NCBI GenBank assembly: GCA_020073385.1 | Contig: JAIQFH010000003.1 | Location: 1 to 64,000 of the forward strand | Reading direction: 5' to 3' | Length of the DNA: 64,000 nt | DNA from: Terriglobia bacterium | GTDB lineage: Bacteria > Acidobacteriota > Terriglobia > Terriglobales > Acidobacteriaceae | Shown here: positions 27,267-35,520 of the stretch, piece after piece | Layout: each line of letters begins with the position of its first letter | How positions within the stretch are numbered: the first letter of the stretch is position 1 | Notes under the pieces: model-generated | What the model was told of the DNA's origin: nothing | Databases searched by the model: none | The model's input: the letters and a program-made list of their open reading frames with translations, nothing else | Position numbers and translations under genes: made by a program

Positions 27267-28289
27267 GAGGGGTATCTGCTTGACTCAGGTAGCCGCAATA
27301 GGTAGTGTGCGGGGATGGTGGAAGAGTACCCCCGAAATCTGACGGAGTTGGAGGCGAACTTCAGTACCGAGGAGGCATGTCGGGCTTACCTGGCACGACT
27401 GCGGTGGCCGAACGGTTTCCGTTGTCCGCGCTGTGGATGGGGGAAGGCATGGCCGGTTCGAGAGGTATCGGAGTGCGCCGGGTGTGGTCACCAGACTTCG
27501 GTGACTGCCGGGACGATTTTCCAGGACACGCGGACGCCGTTACCGGTGTGGTTTCGCGCTATGTGGTGGGTGACCACCCAGAAGAATGGCGCCAGCGCGT
27601 TGGGGTTGCAGCGAGTGCTGGGCCTGAAGAGCTATGAGACGGCCTGGACGTGGCTGCACAAATTGCGCCGCGCCATGGTGAGGCCGGGACGTGACCTGCT
27701 GACGGGCCGAGTCGAGGTGGACGAATGCTATGTCGGCGGTCTGGAGGAAGGTCTGCCCGGTCGTCTCAACTTGGAAAAAGCACTGATTGTGGTTGCCGCT
27801 CAAGAAGATGGACCTGGGATTGGACGGATTCGCATGCGCCAGATCAGAGACGCTTCGGCCGAAAGCTTGGTGCCCTTTGTGCAGGACTCGGTAGAACCGG
27901 GCAGCGTCATCCACACCGATGGCTGGCTGGGTTACCTACCTTTGGGGAGGAGAGGCTACTCACACGAGGTCACCTTTCTGCGGGGCAAGAAGAAGACTCC
28001 ATCGGAGCTGATGCCACGGGTTCACCGCGTGATCTCATTGCTCAAGCGATGGCTGATGGGAACCCATCAAGGGGCGGTCAGCCACAAGCATCTCGATTAC
28101 TACCTGGACGAGTTCACCTTCCGTTTCAACCGGCGGAAATCCCAAAGCCGAGGCAAGCTGTTCTTCCGCCTGGCGCAGCAAGCAGTGGCTGTGGAGCCGC
28201 TTCCTTTGGACCGAATTCTTCACCCCGCAGCCAAGGTCAAAGCCAAACCACAACCTGTAGGGGCTACCTGAGTGAAGCAGATACCCCTC
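27267..28289 (+). mobile_element. Intact IS1595-family insertion sequence, 1023 bp
   Basis: The element has terminal inverted repeats of 28 bases (27267-27294 and 28262-28289) that differ at one position and begin GAGGGGTATCTGCTT. It encodes one transposase and is bounded by a perfect 8-bp duplication. Everything indicates recent and complete insertion. It sits between the 3' end of the serine hydrolase gene and the 5' end of the molybdenum hydroxylase operon, both on the minus strand, so it may cut read-through or supply a new promoter. Confidence 0.92.
27315..28271 (+). CDS. IS1595-family transposase
   Basis: This 318-residue protein begins with an N-terminal zinc ribbon (CPRCGWGKAW and ECAGCGHQT). 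The DDE/DDxN-type catalytic core follows, with VEVDECYVGG, IHTDGWLGY and the HKHLDYYLDEFTFRFNRR segment that ends the core in this family. The frame is complete, begins 20 bases inside the left inverted repeat and ends inside the right one, so it should be active. Confidence 0.93.
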   Translation: MVEEYPRNLTELEANFSTEEACRAYLARLRWPNGFRCPRCGWGKAWPVREVSECAGCGHQTSVTAGTIFQDTRTPLPVWFRAMWWVTTQKNGASALGLQRVLGLKSYETAWTWLHKLRRAMVRPGRDLLTGRVEVDECYVGGLEEGLPGRLNLEKALIVVAAQEDGPGIGRIRMRQIRDASAESLVPFVQDSVEPGSVIHTDGWLGYLPLGRRGYSHEVTFLRGKKKTPSELMPRVHRVISLLKRWLMGTHQGAVSHKHLDYYLDEFTFRFNRRKSQSRGKLFFRLAQQAVAVEPLPLDRILHPAAKVKAKPQPVGAT

Positions 28290-28297
28290 TGTTTTGA
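28262..28297. repeat. Right inverted repeat and right target duplication of the IS
   Basis: The right inverted repeat occupies 28262-28289 and is followed by the second TGTTTTGA at 28290-28297. Confidence 0.9.
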
Positions 28298-28303
28298 TTG
28301 ATG

Positions 28304-28360
28304 ATTGTTGATTGTCGAATGAAAACCGCAACCTCGGGCTCTCATTCAATAATCAACAAT
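28304..28360. repeat. AT-rich 19-bp inverted repeat
   Basis: The left arm ATTGTTGATTGTCGAATGA (28304-28322) and the right arm at 28342-28360 are nearly complementary around a 19-base loop. The structure lies 20 bases after the stop of the serine hydrolase gene, so it could fold in that mRNA and protect or end it. No U-tract follows. Confidence 0.55.
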
Positions 28361-28379
28361 GAAAATTCAACAATAGTCC

Positions 28380-29678
28380 CTAGTCGTTGATCGCCTGATA
28401 CGCCAGTTCATGCACCTGCCGATCCAGCGTCAAATCGCCGGTGGGATGCAGTTGTGCCATGAAGATCACGATCATCTGTTCCTTCGGATCGATCGAAAAC
28501 CCGGTGTAGAAAAATCCGCCCCAGTTGTAGGACCCCACTGATCCCAGCTCTGTTAGTGGTGCCTTCACTCCATCCACTCCGAACCCAAGACCGAAACCCA
28601 TATCTGTCGCAATTTTGCCGAGCTGGTCATGGGTCATCAGTTCCACTGATTTCCTGCTGAGCAAAAGTGTGTTGCCAACTTTGCCGTCGTCGAGCATCAT
28701 CTGGCAGAAACGAGCGTAATCCATAGCAGTGGAGACCAGTCCGGCGCCGCCGGAGAAGAGCTTCCTCGGCCCGCGCGAAGGATAATCCGCGGTATAGACG
28801 AAGCTGCCCTCGCGGATCGGCGTATCCGGAAATCGGTTCAGCCCCTTGTCGGGATAGTAGGTGTACGCGGTTGCCATGCGATCCAACTTATTATCGGGCG
28901 GAAAGAAATACGTGTCCTTCATGCCCAGCGGTTCGAAGATTCGCGTGCGGAAGAATTCGTCCAGCGGCTTTCCAGAGACAACTTCTACAAGACGGCCCAG
29001 TACGTCGACGCCAAGGCTGTATTCGAATCGATCTCCCGGATTGAACAGCAGAGGAAGCGCAGCCAGATGCTTCACGTTATCGGCGATCGTGCCGTCAAAC
29101 TGCAGCAACCCGCTGGCCACATCAGCTTTTTCGTACATCGGTCCCAGATCGTCATTCCACTGATAGGTAATTCCGGAAGTGTGTCGCAGCAGATCGCGAA
29201 TTGTGATTTCCTTAGTCGCCGGAATCGTATAAGTCGCTCCCGACGCGGGTTTTACCAGCACTTTCGGATTCTTGAACTCAGGCAGGTACTTCGAGACCGG
29301 ATCATCCAGCAGGAACTTGCCTTCTTCGTAGAGCATCATCACGGCCACGCTGGTGACGGGCTTGGTCATCGAACAAATGCGGAACATCGCATCGGTCGGC
29401 ATAGCCTTCGCTGCTTCGCGGTCCGCCATCCCCTGGGCCTTGAACCACGCCACTTTGCCGTGACGGACGACCAGCGTGACCGCACCCGCAACTCGCTTGT
29501 CGTCGATATTCCTCTGCACGGAGCTTGCAATGCGCTCCAGACGATCGGAAGAAAGTCCGACCGATTCTGGCTTAGCCGCAGGAAGATCCTGCGCGATGGC
29601 GATGAGATTGAGGACAAAAATTCCGAGCAGAACCGACATGATTCTCCGGTTCCGCCCGGTTATATAGGTGGAGTGCAT
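28380..29678 (-). CDS. Family VIII serine hydrolase / beta-lactamase-fold esterase
   Basis: This 432-residue protein has a signal peptide (residues about 12-30). Active-site motifs are S103-M-T-K106 and Y220-S-L, matching the S-x-x-K and Y-x-x motifs of class C beta-lactamases and EstB-type esterases. A third-motif-like GSVGSYNWGGFFYTG near the C-terminus is closer to the esterases than to KTG enzymes. It probably hydrolyses esters or beta-lactam-like amides in the periplasm. GGAGGAAGGGC precedes the ATG, and it follows the Gfo/Idh gene by 15 bases, so it is third in the DUF1080 operon. Confidence 0.85.
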   Translation of the reverse strand: MHSTYITGRNRRIMSVLLGIFVLNLIAIAQDLPAAKPESVGLSSDRLERIASSVQRNIDDKRVAGAVTLVVRHGKVAWFKAQGMADREAAKAMPTDAMFRICSMTKPVTSVAVMMLYEEGKFLLDDPVSKYLPEFKNPKVLVKPASGATYTIPATKEITIRDLLRHTSGITYQWNDDLGPMYEKADVASGLLQFDGTIADNVKHLAALPLLFNPGDRFEYSLGVDVLGRLVEVVSGKPLDEFFRTRIFEPLGMKDTYFFPPDNKLDRMATAYTYYPDKGLNRFPDTPIREGSFVYTADYPSRGPRKLFSGGAGLVSTAMDYARFCQMMLDDGKVGNTLLLSRKSVELMTHDQLGKIATDMGFGLGFGVDGVKAPLTELGSVGSYNWGGFFYTGFSIDPKEQMIVIFMAQLHPTGDLTLDRQVHELAYQAIND

Positions 29679-29693
29679 GCCCTTCCTCCGGCG

Positions 29694-31037
29694 CTACGAC
29701 TTGATCGTTTTCGAAGCCGCATCCCAGGTGACCGGCTTCTGGCGGAAATACGACTCGTTTGCCATATGGCAGGCGACGGCCGCATGGTTCCCGAAGACCG
29801 CATCTTCAGTCACCGGCTTACGCGATTTCACCGACTGGAAGAATACGTTCAGGTGCGGTTTCATATCGTCCCAATCGTGTCCCTTGTAAACGGTGTCCTC
29901 GCTCGTCGGCTCTTTCCCGAGTGATGGATCGTGCTCCGCGTGCCACTGCTTCATATACTCTTCGCGCATCTTGGCCGGGAAGCTGAAGGCGTAATAGCTG
30001 GGAGCCATATCTACGCCCGTCTGAGAAGCGTGGCGGAGATCGAATTCGCCCGCGTCGAGGATGCCTTTCGGTCCCATGAAGCGCGCCAGTTCTGGCGTTT
30101 CGCATCCCAGGTCGAGCCGGACATAGACCGGAATTCCGTGATAGTCGAAGAGCACGGTGTGGAAATCGGGCATATCGCGGCCGTCGTTGAAGCGGAAAAT
30201 GCCGCCCATCGCCATGGCAGACCGGGGAATTTCGTTCCAGCCCAGGGTCGCCATCATGCCGCTAAGCAAGTGCACCATGAGGTCTCCCGCGACGCCCGTG
30301 CCGTATGCCTTCCAGCACCGCCAGCGCGCGAAGTGCAGTTTGTTGAAGGGAATCTTCGGAGCGTCATTGAGCCAGGTGTCCCAGTCCAGCGTTTGCGGCG
30401 AAAGATCGGTCGGCGGCGGGTATTCCCAGGCTCCGGTCGGATCGTTGCGGCCGAGTGTGAGTTCGACCATTTCGATGTCGCCGATTGCGCCGCCCTTGTA
30501 CAGTTCCGCTGCCTTGGCGCACAGCACCGAACTCACGCGTTGCGAGCCAATCTGTACGATGCGATTGTTCTTCTGCGAGGCTTCCACCATTGCGAAGCCG
30601 TCAGGAATGGTGTGCGACATCGGTTTTTCGCAATAGATATCCTTGCCCGCATTGCAGGCATCGACCACCACCCGGCGATGCCAGTGATCGGGGACAGCAG
30701 CAACGATGCAGTCGATGTCCTTGCGGTCCAGCAACTCCTGATATTTCCGCGTGGTCGGCAGATTCGGATTCGCCGTAATTTCCTTTGCCAGTGTGTGCCG
30801 TCCATCGTACAAGTCGGCAGCCGCGACACACTCCACGCCAGGAATGGTGATCGACTGGGCCAGCAGACCTGAGCCCTGCATCCCGATTCCGATCATGCCG
30901 AAGCGGACTCGATCGCTCGGCGCCACCGCCCGCCGCAATGGTTGGGCTTCCAATCTGATTGTTTTCGCAACTGCCAGACCGCCGGCCGCGGCCGCACTTC
31001 CTTGTAAGAATGCACGCCGGGAAAGAATGCGTTTCAT
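29694..31037 (-). CDS. Gfo/Idh/MocA-family oxidoreductase, Tat-exported
   Basis: This 447-residue protein has a Tat signal (LSRRAFLQGSAAAAGG), a Rossmann start (FGMIGIGMQGSGLLAQ) and the EKP motif (YCEKPMSHTIPDG). It is related to, but distinct from, the one at 23-24 kb. GGAGG precedes the ATG. It lies between a DUF1080 gene and the serine hydrolase in one minus-strand operon. Exported Gfo/Idh proteins paired with DUF1080 are a hallmark of 3-keto-sugar metabolism, which I take as the likely role. Confidence 0.87.
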   Translation of the reverse strand: MKRILSRRAFLQGSAAAAGGLAVAKTIRLEAQPLRRAVAPSDRVRFGMIGIGMQGSGLLAQSITIPGVECVAAADLYDGRHTLAKEITANPNLPTTRKYQELLDRKDIDCIVAAVPDHWHRRVVVDACNAGKDIYCEKPMSHTIPDGFAMVEASQKNNRIVQIGSQRVSSVLCAKAAELYKGGAIGDIEMVELTLGRNDPTGAWEYPPPTDLSPQTLDWDTWLNDAPKIPFNKLHFARWRCWKAYGTGVAGDLMVHLLSGMMATLGWNEIPRSAMAMGGIFRFNDGRDMPDFHTVLFDYHGIPVYVRLDLGCETPELARFMGPKGILDAGEFDLRHASQTGVDMAPSYYAFSFPAKMREEYMKQWHAEHDPSLGKEPTSEDTVYKGHDWDDMKPHLNVFFQSVKSRKPVTEDAVFGNHAAVACHMANESYFRQKPVTWDAASKTIKS

Positions 31038-31163
31038 GCCGAATTCCTCCTCTTTAGGGTTTAAGTTGTCTTGCTGTGCACGCGCGCTCTGCGCGCCAAA
31101 GAACCCAACGCACGATCGTCGCGCATGATCCTGCGCAAACGATCCCGCGATTGGCTCGCATCC

Positions 31164-31853
31164 CTACTTCTTGAGCGGTTTGATCGCTACTTCCTTGAAG
31201 AACACGATGTCGTTGTCGCTGTGATTCTGTAATCCGAACCAGCCGAGATTCGGGCGTGTGCCGTGTTGTGGCTCGAAGTCGAACTTCTTCTCCGGCACTG
31301 GATCGCCCTCTTTGTAGTCTGTGACCTTTTTCCCGTTCAGCATAACGATCGTGCGTGGACCGTCCAGGGTGATGTCCATCGTGTTCCACTCCGGACCCGG
31401 CTTCCACGCGTTCTTGACCAATGGCTTGGTCAAGGAGTACAGCATGCCGGTCTCGTGATACTCGTCCTCGTTCGACTTTTCCGGATGATTGTCGATCTGC
31501 ACTTCGTAGCCGTAGTGCACGGGCATCCACTCTTCACGAGGCTCGAGAGGAATGCGGATGAAGACCCCGGAATTGTCGTTCTCATCGCGCATCTTGAACA
31601 CAACATGAATTTCGCAGTTGCCAACTTTGCCGCCAGTCCAGTAGAGCAGGCCCATTCCCCCGTGTGTGCGGATGAGACCGTCTTCCACGGTGTCGCCACC
31701 TGGGCCAACGTGCTTCCATCCCGTCAGATCTTTGCCGTTAAAGAGTTGCTGCCACTTGCCGGGGTCGCCTTTGCAGGCGTTTTCATCGGCGGCCATCACC
31801 AGAGTAGAGAGTCCTGCGACCAGAAAAATGCAGACAGTAAATCGTTTTAGCAT
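31164..31853 (-). CDS. Secreted DUF1080 (3-keto-disaccharide hydrolase type) protein
   Basis: This 229-residue protein has a signal peptide (FTVCIFLVAGLSTLVMA) and then a concanavalin-like beta-sandwich of the DUF1080 family. Typical phrases are LFNGKDLTGWKHVG, FKMRDENDNSGVFIRI, YEVQIDNHPEK and WNTMDITLDG. Members of this family cleave 3-keto-glycosides by elimination or hydrolysis. AGGAG lies seven bases before the ATG at 31853; the frame is open upstream but lacks signal-like sequence. It heads the operon with the Gfo/Idh and serine hydrolase genes. Confidence 0.88.
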   Translation of the reverse strand: MLKRFTVCIFLVAGLSTLVMAADENACKGDPGKWQQLFNGKDLTGWKHVGPGGDTVEDGLIRTHGGMGLLYWTGGKVGNCEIHVVFKMRDENDNSGVFIRIPLEPREEWMPVHYGYEVQIDNHPEKSNEDEYHETGMLYSLTKPLVKNAWKPGPEWNTMDITLDGPRTIVMLNGKKVTDYKEGDPVPEKKFDFEPQHGTRPNLGWFGLQNHSDNDIVFFKEVAIKPLKK

Positions 31854-32007
31854 GGGGGATCTCCTGGAGTGTCCTGCTGGGCTGTCATGGGGACAGACCA
31901 ATCTACTCGCACAGGCAAATAGAATCAATCCGCCATTACTCGTGTAGGGATAGCCGCCTCGGCTATCCCGCAAGCGCGAAGCGCGAGCGGAGCCTGAAGA
32001 TATGCAT

Positions 32008-32059
32008 CTACGAAGATTTTCGTTGACACTACGAATATCTTCGTAGTATTGTCCCGTGC
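32008..32059 (+). promoter_or_regulatory. Promoter with overlapping BlaI-type operator
   Basis: A perfect palindrome ACTACGAATATCTTCGTAGT (32028-32047) starts within the -35 hexamer TTGACA (32023-32028) and reaches the -10 region TATTGT, 18 bases downstream. A half-site CTACGAAGAT lies just upstream at 32009. The palindrome resembles TACTACA-type operators of BlaI/MecI. A repressor bound there would block polymerase, so autoregulation of the operon is expected. Confidence 0.8.
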
Positions 32060-32446
32060 ATGACGCGTTCGCCGCAAAAACCGACAGCATCAGAACTGGA
32101 GATCCTTCGCGTTTTGTGGGGGCGTGGCCCCTCTACTGTGCGTGAAGTGCATGAGGCGCTCAGCGAAAAGAAATCGCTGGGATATACCACGGTCCTAAAA
32201 CTGCTCCAGATCATGACGACAAAAGGCACTGTGCGGCGAAACGAAACGCAGCGGGCGCACGTCTATGAAGCATGCCTGCCCGCCGAGCAGACCAAGCGGC
32301 AGCTTGCTGGGGACATGTTGCAGCGCGTCTTCGAAGGCTCTGCAAGCCAACTCATGATGCACGCGCTGGCAGGCAACAGGGCCTCACGGGAAGAGATCGA
32401 GGAGATTCGCCGTCTGCTCGACGAGTATGAAAGGAACCGCCGATGA
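32060..32446 (+). CDS. BlaI/MecI/CopY-family repressor
   Basis: This 128-residue winged-helix repressor has an N-terminal DNA-binding domain (LEILRVLWGRGPSTVREVHEAL, SLGYTTVLKLLQIMTTKGTVRR) and a C-terminal dimerisation helix region. Such repressors hold an operon off until the membrane protease of the same operon, activated by a signal, causes their cleavage. The start lies about 13 bases after the operator and the stop overlaps the protease gene (ATGA). Confidence 0.92.
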   Translation: MTRSPQKPTASELEILRVLWGRGPSTVREVHEALSEKKSLGYTTVLKLLQIMTTKGTVRRNETQRAHVYEACLPAEQTKRQLAGDMLQRVFEGSASQLMMHALAGNRASREEIEEIRRLLDEYERNRR

Positions 32447-34419
32447 CGACTCTGACCAACTGGATGAGTACGGACACGATGCAATCCCTGGGCTGGGCGC
32501 TGGTGCACTTCCTGTGGCAGGGGACGGCGTTGGCGGCGATTGCGGCAGCGGCAATGGCTGCATTCCGCAAGCCTGCGGCGCGTTACATCATTGGGATTGT
32601 CGCGCTTGGGCTGATGCTCGCGGCTCCGGTCGCGACATTCGTCTTTTACTCGCAGCTGCATGCGAATTCCACGGATTTCGTAAAGTCGTCACCGCTCGCC
32701 GCGGCCGCTTGGCCAATTGCGAGGGGCAACACCGCGGCGAGCGGAACGACCCCGCGGGTTCCGATTCGATCCCTCGACGCTCTTCCATGGCTGGTTGAGA
32801 TCTGGCTGCTTGGCGTCGCGCTGTTCAGCCTGCGGTCCGCAGGAGGGTTCCTTCTGCTGGAGCGGGAGCGGCGCACACAATCGATCGCGGTCAAAGACTG
32901 GGTGCTCGAGATCTGCTACGAACTGCAGGACCAACTCGGCACCCGTCGTGCTGTGCAGTATTGCGAAAGCACTTTCCTGCAGGCGCCAGCGGTGATTGGG
33001 TGGTTTCGTCCTATCGTGTTTCTGCCGGCAACCGCATTAACAGGGCTCTCTGAGGAGCAGTTGCGTGTGGTGATTGCGCACGAACTGGCGCACATCCAAC
33101 GGTTCGATGCGTTCGTGAACGTGTTCCAGGTTTGTGTCGAGACGCTGCTCTTTTACCATCCGGCGGTGTGGTGGCTGAATCGACGCATTCGCGCCGAACG
33201 CGAGCACTGCTGCGATGAGACCGCAGTCGCGCTCTGTGGCAATGCAATCGAGTACGCGCGCGCGTTGACGCTCATGGAAGAATGGCGCAGCGCTCCGGTG
33301 TTTGCCATGGCGGCGAATCGCGGACCGCTCTCGGAACGGATCCGGCATCTGTTGGGGATGAACGCGTCCGGAGATGGCGGGCGAAAGCTGGGATTCGCGG
33401 GAAGTGTCCTGTTTCTTTGTACGGCGCTGCTCGCAGGCAACGCGCTGTTTGGCCTCGCCTATTCGAGACCCACTTCATACACAGGTGCAGGACCAATTCA
33501 ACGACTCGTGGCGAGCGTAACGCCGCAACCTCAGCCGGTTCGACAAGCTGCTGCGACGCCTGCGGCGAAACCCACTGCGGCGCACAACCCTCAACCTGCG
33601 GAACGCCCTCAACCCGGGGAACATCCGGTGAGCGCTCAGTCCTATATCGACGGGATGAAGTCAGCTGGTCTCAATAATCTCAGCGCAGACGATCTGATTG
33701 CGCTGAAGATCCAGGGAGTCACTCCTGAGTATGTTCGCGCCATCCACGATCTGGGTTTCCAGCCTGACGCAGATGGATTGGTCGGACTGAAGGTGCAGGG
33801 CGTAACTCCGGAATACATCAAGGAACTGCGGTCGCTCGGCTTTAAGCCGGATGTGGACGAGATCATTGGCATGAAGGTGCAAGGCGTCACCGCCGATTAT
33901 GTGCAGGGGCTCAAGGCAGTCGGGATTCAGGCGAATGGGGATGAGATTGTCGGACTGAAGGTGCAGGGCGTGACTCCGGAGTATGTCCGCGAAATGCAAG
34001 CCGCGGGTTTGAAGGTAGATGCTGACGATATCGTTGGGCTCAAGGTGCAAGGAGTCACAGCCGCGTACGTGAAGGGATTGCGCGACCAAGGACTGAATCC
34101 GAGCACCGATGATGTCATCGGGATGCGCGTGCAGGGCGTGACTCCGGAATACATCCGTGATATTCGTGCTTTGGGACTGAACCCGAGTGCGGACGAAATC
34201 GTCGGAATGAAGGTGCAGGGGGTCACGCCGGAATACGTCAAGGCACTGCAGTCGGCCGGATTCAAGCCTGACGTTGATGAAGTGATCGGCGCAAAGGTGC
34301 AGGGAATTACACCTGATTTCATCGATGCGGCGCGCAAGCACGGGTTCCAAAACCTGACTATCGACAAACTCATTCAGCTCAAACATCTGGGGATTCTGGA
34401 CAGCAAAGGGGACATCTAG
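32443..34419 (+). CDS. BlaR1-type M56 metalloprotease with tandem 28-residue repeats in the sensor position
   Basis: This 658-residue protein has N-terminal membrane helices near residues 16-38, 48-70 and 112-137. An M56 zinc protease domain follows with H213-E-L-A-H217 and a downstream AEREHCCD segment (residues 251-258) supplying the third ligand. A further membrane helix is at about 316-340. After a proline/alanine linker come eight complete 28-residue repeats (nt 33715-34386) with consensus GVTPEYV-x6-G-x5-D-x3-G-x-KVQ, preceded by one partial repeat. BlaR1 and MecR1 carry a penicillin-binding domain here; this protein has none. It therefore senses something else, perhaps by repeat-repeat contact with the next gene's product. 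Confidence 0.88.
   Translation: MTTLTNWMSTDTMQSLGWALVHFLWQGTALAAIAAAAMAAFRKPAARYIIGIVALGLMLAAPVATFVFYSQLHANSTDFVKSSPLAAAAWPIARGNTAASGTTPRVPIRSLDALPWLVEIWLLGVALFSLRSAGGFLLLERERRTQSIAVKDWVLEICYELQDQLGTRRAVQYCESTFLQAPAVIGWFRPIVFLPATALTGLSEEQLRVVIAHELAHIQRFDAFVNVFQVCVETLLFYHPAVWWLNRRIRAEREHCCDETAVALCGNAIEYARALTLMEEWRSAPVFAMAANRGPLSERIRHLLGMNASGDGGRKLGFAGSVLFLCTALLAGNALFGLAYSRPTSYTGAGPIQRLVASVTPQPQPVRQAAATPAAKPTAAHNPQPAERPQPGEHPVSAQSYIDGMKSAGLNNLSADDLIALKIQGVTPEYVRAIHDLGFQPDADGLVGLKVQGVTPEYIKELRSLGFKPDVDEIIGMKVQGVTADYVQGLKAVGIQANGDEIVGLKVQGVTPEYVREMQAAGLKVDADDIVGLKVQGVTAAYVKGLRDQGLNPSTDDVIGMRVQGVTPEYIRDIRALGLNPSADEIVGMKVQGVTPEYVKALQSAGFKPDVDEVIGAKVQGITPDFIDAARKHGFQNLTIDKLIQLKHLGILDSKGDI
33640..34386 (+). 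repeat. 84-bp in-frame tandem repeats in the M56 gene
   Basis: Eight complete 84-base units run from 33715 to 34386, with a partial unit before them. They are spaced exactly 84 bases and encode the 28-residue unit. The units differ by many silent and conservative changes, so they are old, and the protein sequence is under selection. Confidence 0.9.
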
Positions 34420-34502
34420 TTTTCGTTTCATGGCGCTTGGCTTCGCCTTGGCTTGGACAGCCGAGGCGGCTGTCTCTACGTGTGTGATGAAAGGAGATTC
34501 TT

Positions 34503-35456
34503 ATGAGAATACGTCGAACACTGGCTTACTTAGTCTTTGCTTCTTGCGTGCTTCTGATTGTGGTGAAGAACCGGGCAGCGGAACTCGGCAACGAAGTTCG
34601 CAGCGGCAGCTGGGCGATCAGCAAGTCGGACGAGGCTGGCAAAGTCGAGTTCGCGCTGATGGAACACCGCCGCGACGGAAGCTCGAACCATCAATCCACT
34701 TGGCCTGCGAGCGCGTTTCAGGGCGTCGACTTGTCTAAGCCGGGGCGACAGGACGTGCGTTTCACGATCGCGCGTGATGCGGGCAAGATCGAGTGCGAGG
34801 GCTACTTGAACGATGGCGAAGGCGCGGGAGTCTTTCACTTCCAGCCTGACGCGAATTACCCGCGTGAGATGAAATCGCTAGACTTCAGTGTGGATGAAGA
34901 GAAGCAGTTTGCCATGGCAGTGCAGGATGTCAGCCTGGCTTTCGCGCGCGAGATGAAGAATGAAAATCTCAGTGATCTGGACGCCGAGAAGCTGATCGCG
35001 TTTCGCATCTTCGGCGTGGACAAGGCTTTCATCGACGCGCTTCGCGCTGAGGGGTTGAAGATCTCGGATGCCGACAAACTGGTGGCGTTTCGAATTCATG
35101 GCGTGAGCGCGCAGATGGTTCGCAGCCTGCATCAGGCTGGGTATTCTCCAGACGAAGACACACTCGTGGCGATGCGGATTCATGGCGCGACGCCAGAATG
35201 GATGCAAGAACTCAAGAAGCAAGGCTACGATCACCTGGAACTGCAAAAGCTAATCGCATTCCGCATTCATGGGGTTTCGCCGGAATTCATTCAGAAGCTG
35301 CAGGGGCTTGGATACTCGCATCCGGATCCGGACGAACTGATTGCGATGCGCATCCACAACGTCACGCCGGAATACATTGCCGACATGCGGTCGCGAGGGA
35401 TGAAGGACTTGAGCATCGACAAGTTGGTGAGCATGAGGATTCACGGGATCGATTAA
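34503..35456 (+). CDS. Exported partner protein with divergent copies of the M56 repeats
   Basis: This 317-residue protein has an N-terminal signal or anchor (LAYLVFASCVLLIVV). A beta-rich domain of about 110 residues follows (SWAISKSDEAGKVEFALMEH onward). After it come at least five 28-29-residue repeats of the form GVSPEFIQKLQGLGY-x5-DELIAMRIH, the same family as in the protease but with phenylalanine and histidine replacing valine and glutamine. AAGGAG lies six bases before the ATG, 83 bases after the protease gene. A strong terminator follows. I infer a secreted ligand, co-sensor or decoy for the protease; no function is established. Confidence 0.75.
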   Translation: MRIRRTLAYLVFASCVLLIVVKNRAAELGNEVRSGSWAISKSDEAGKVEFALMEHRRDGSSNHQSTWPASAFQGVDLSKPGRQDVRFTIARDAGKIECEGYLNDGEGAGVFHFQPDANYPREMKSLDFSVDEEKQFAMAVQDVSLAFAREMKNENLSDLDAEKLIAFRIFGVDKAFIDALRAEGLKISDADKLVAFRIHGVSAQMVRSLHQAGYSPDEDTLVAMRIHGATPEWMQELKKQGYDHLELQKLIAFRIHGVSPEFIQKLQGLGYSHPDPDELIAMRIHNVTPEYIADMRSRGMKDLSIDKLVSMRIHGID

Positions 35457-35493
35457 GGGAGATTGCAGATTTTCGATTTCAGATTGCTGATTG

Positions 35494-35520
35494 AAAACCG
35501 CCCGCTGGGCGGTTTTTCTT
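35494..35520 (+). terminator. Intrinsic terminator of the BlaI/M56/repeat operon
   Basis: AAAACCGCCC pairs with GGGCGGTTTT around a GCT loop and is followed by a T-rich run. It sits 38 bases after the stop codon. Confidence 0.9.

Noticed and set aside
31854-32007. Upstream extension of the DUF1080 gene
   Set aside because: The open frame continues, but the signal peptide and AGGAG site fix the start at 31853.
33715-34386. Tandem 84-base repeats as a CRISPR array
   Set aside because: The units are contiguous, in frame and without spacers, and they encode a protein repeat.
33661-34431. Minus-strand frame of 256 codons with repeats
   Set aside because: It is the antisense of the tandem repeats; the plus-strand protein has the conserved pattern and the operon context.
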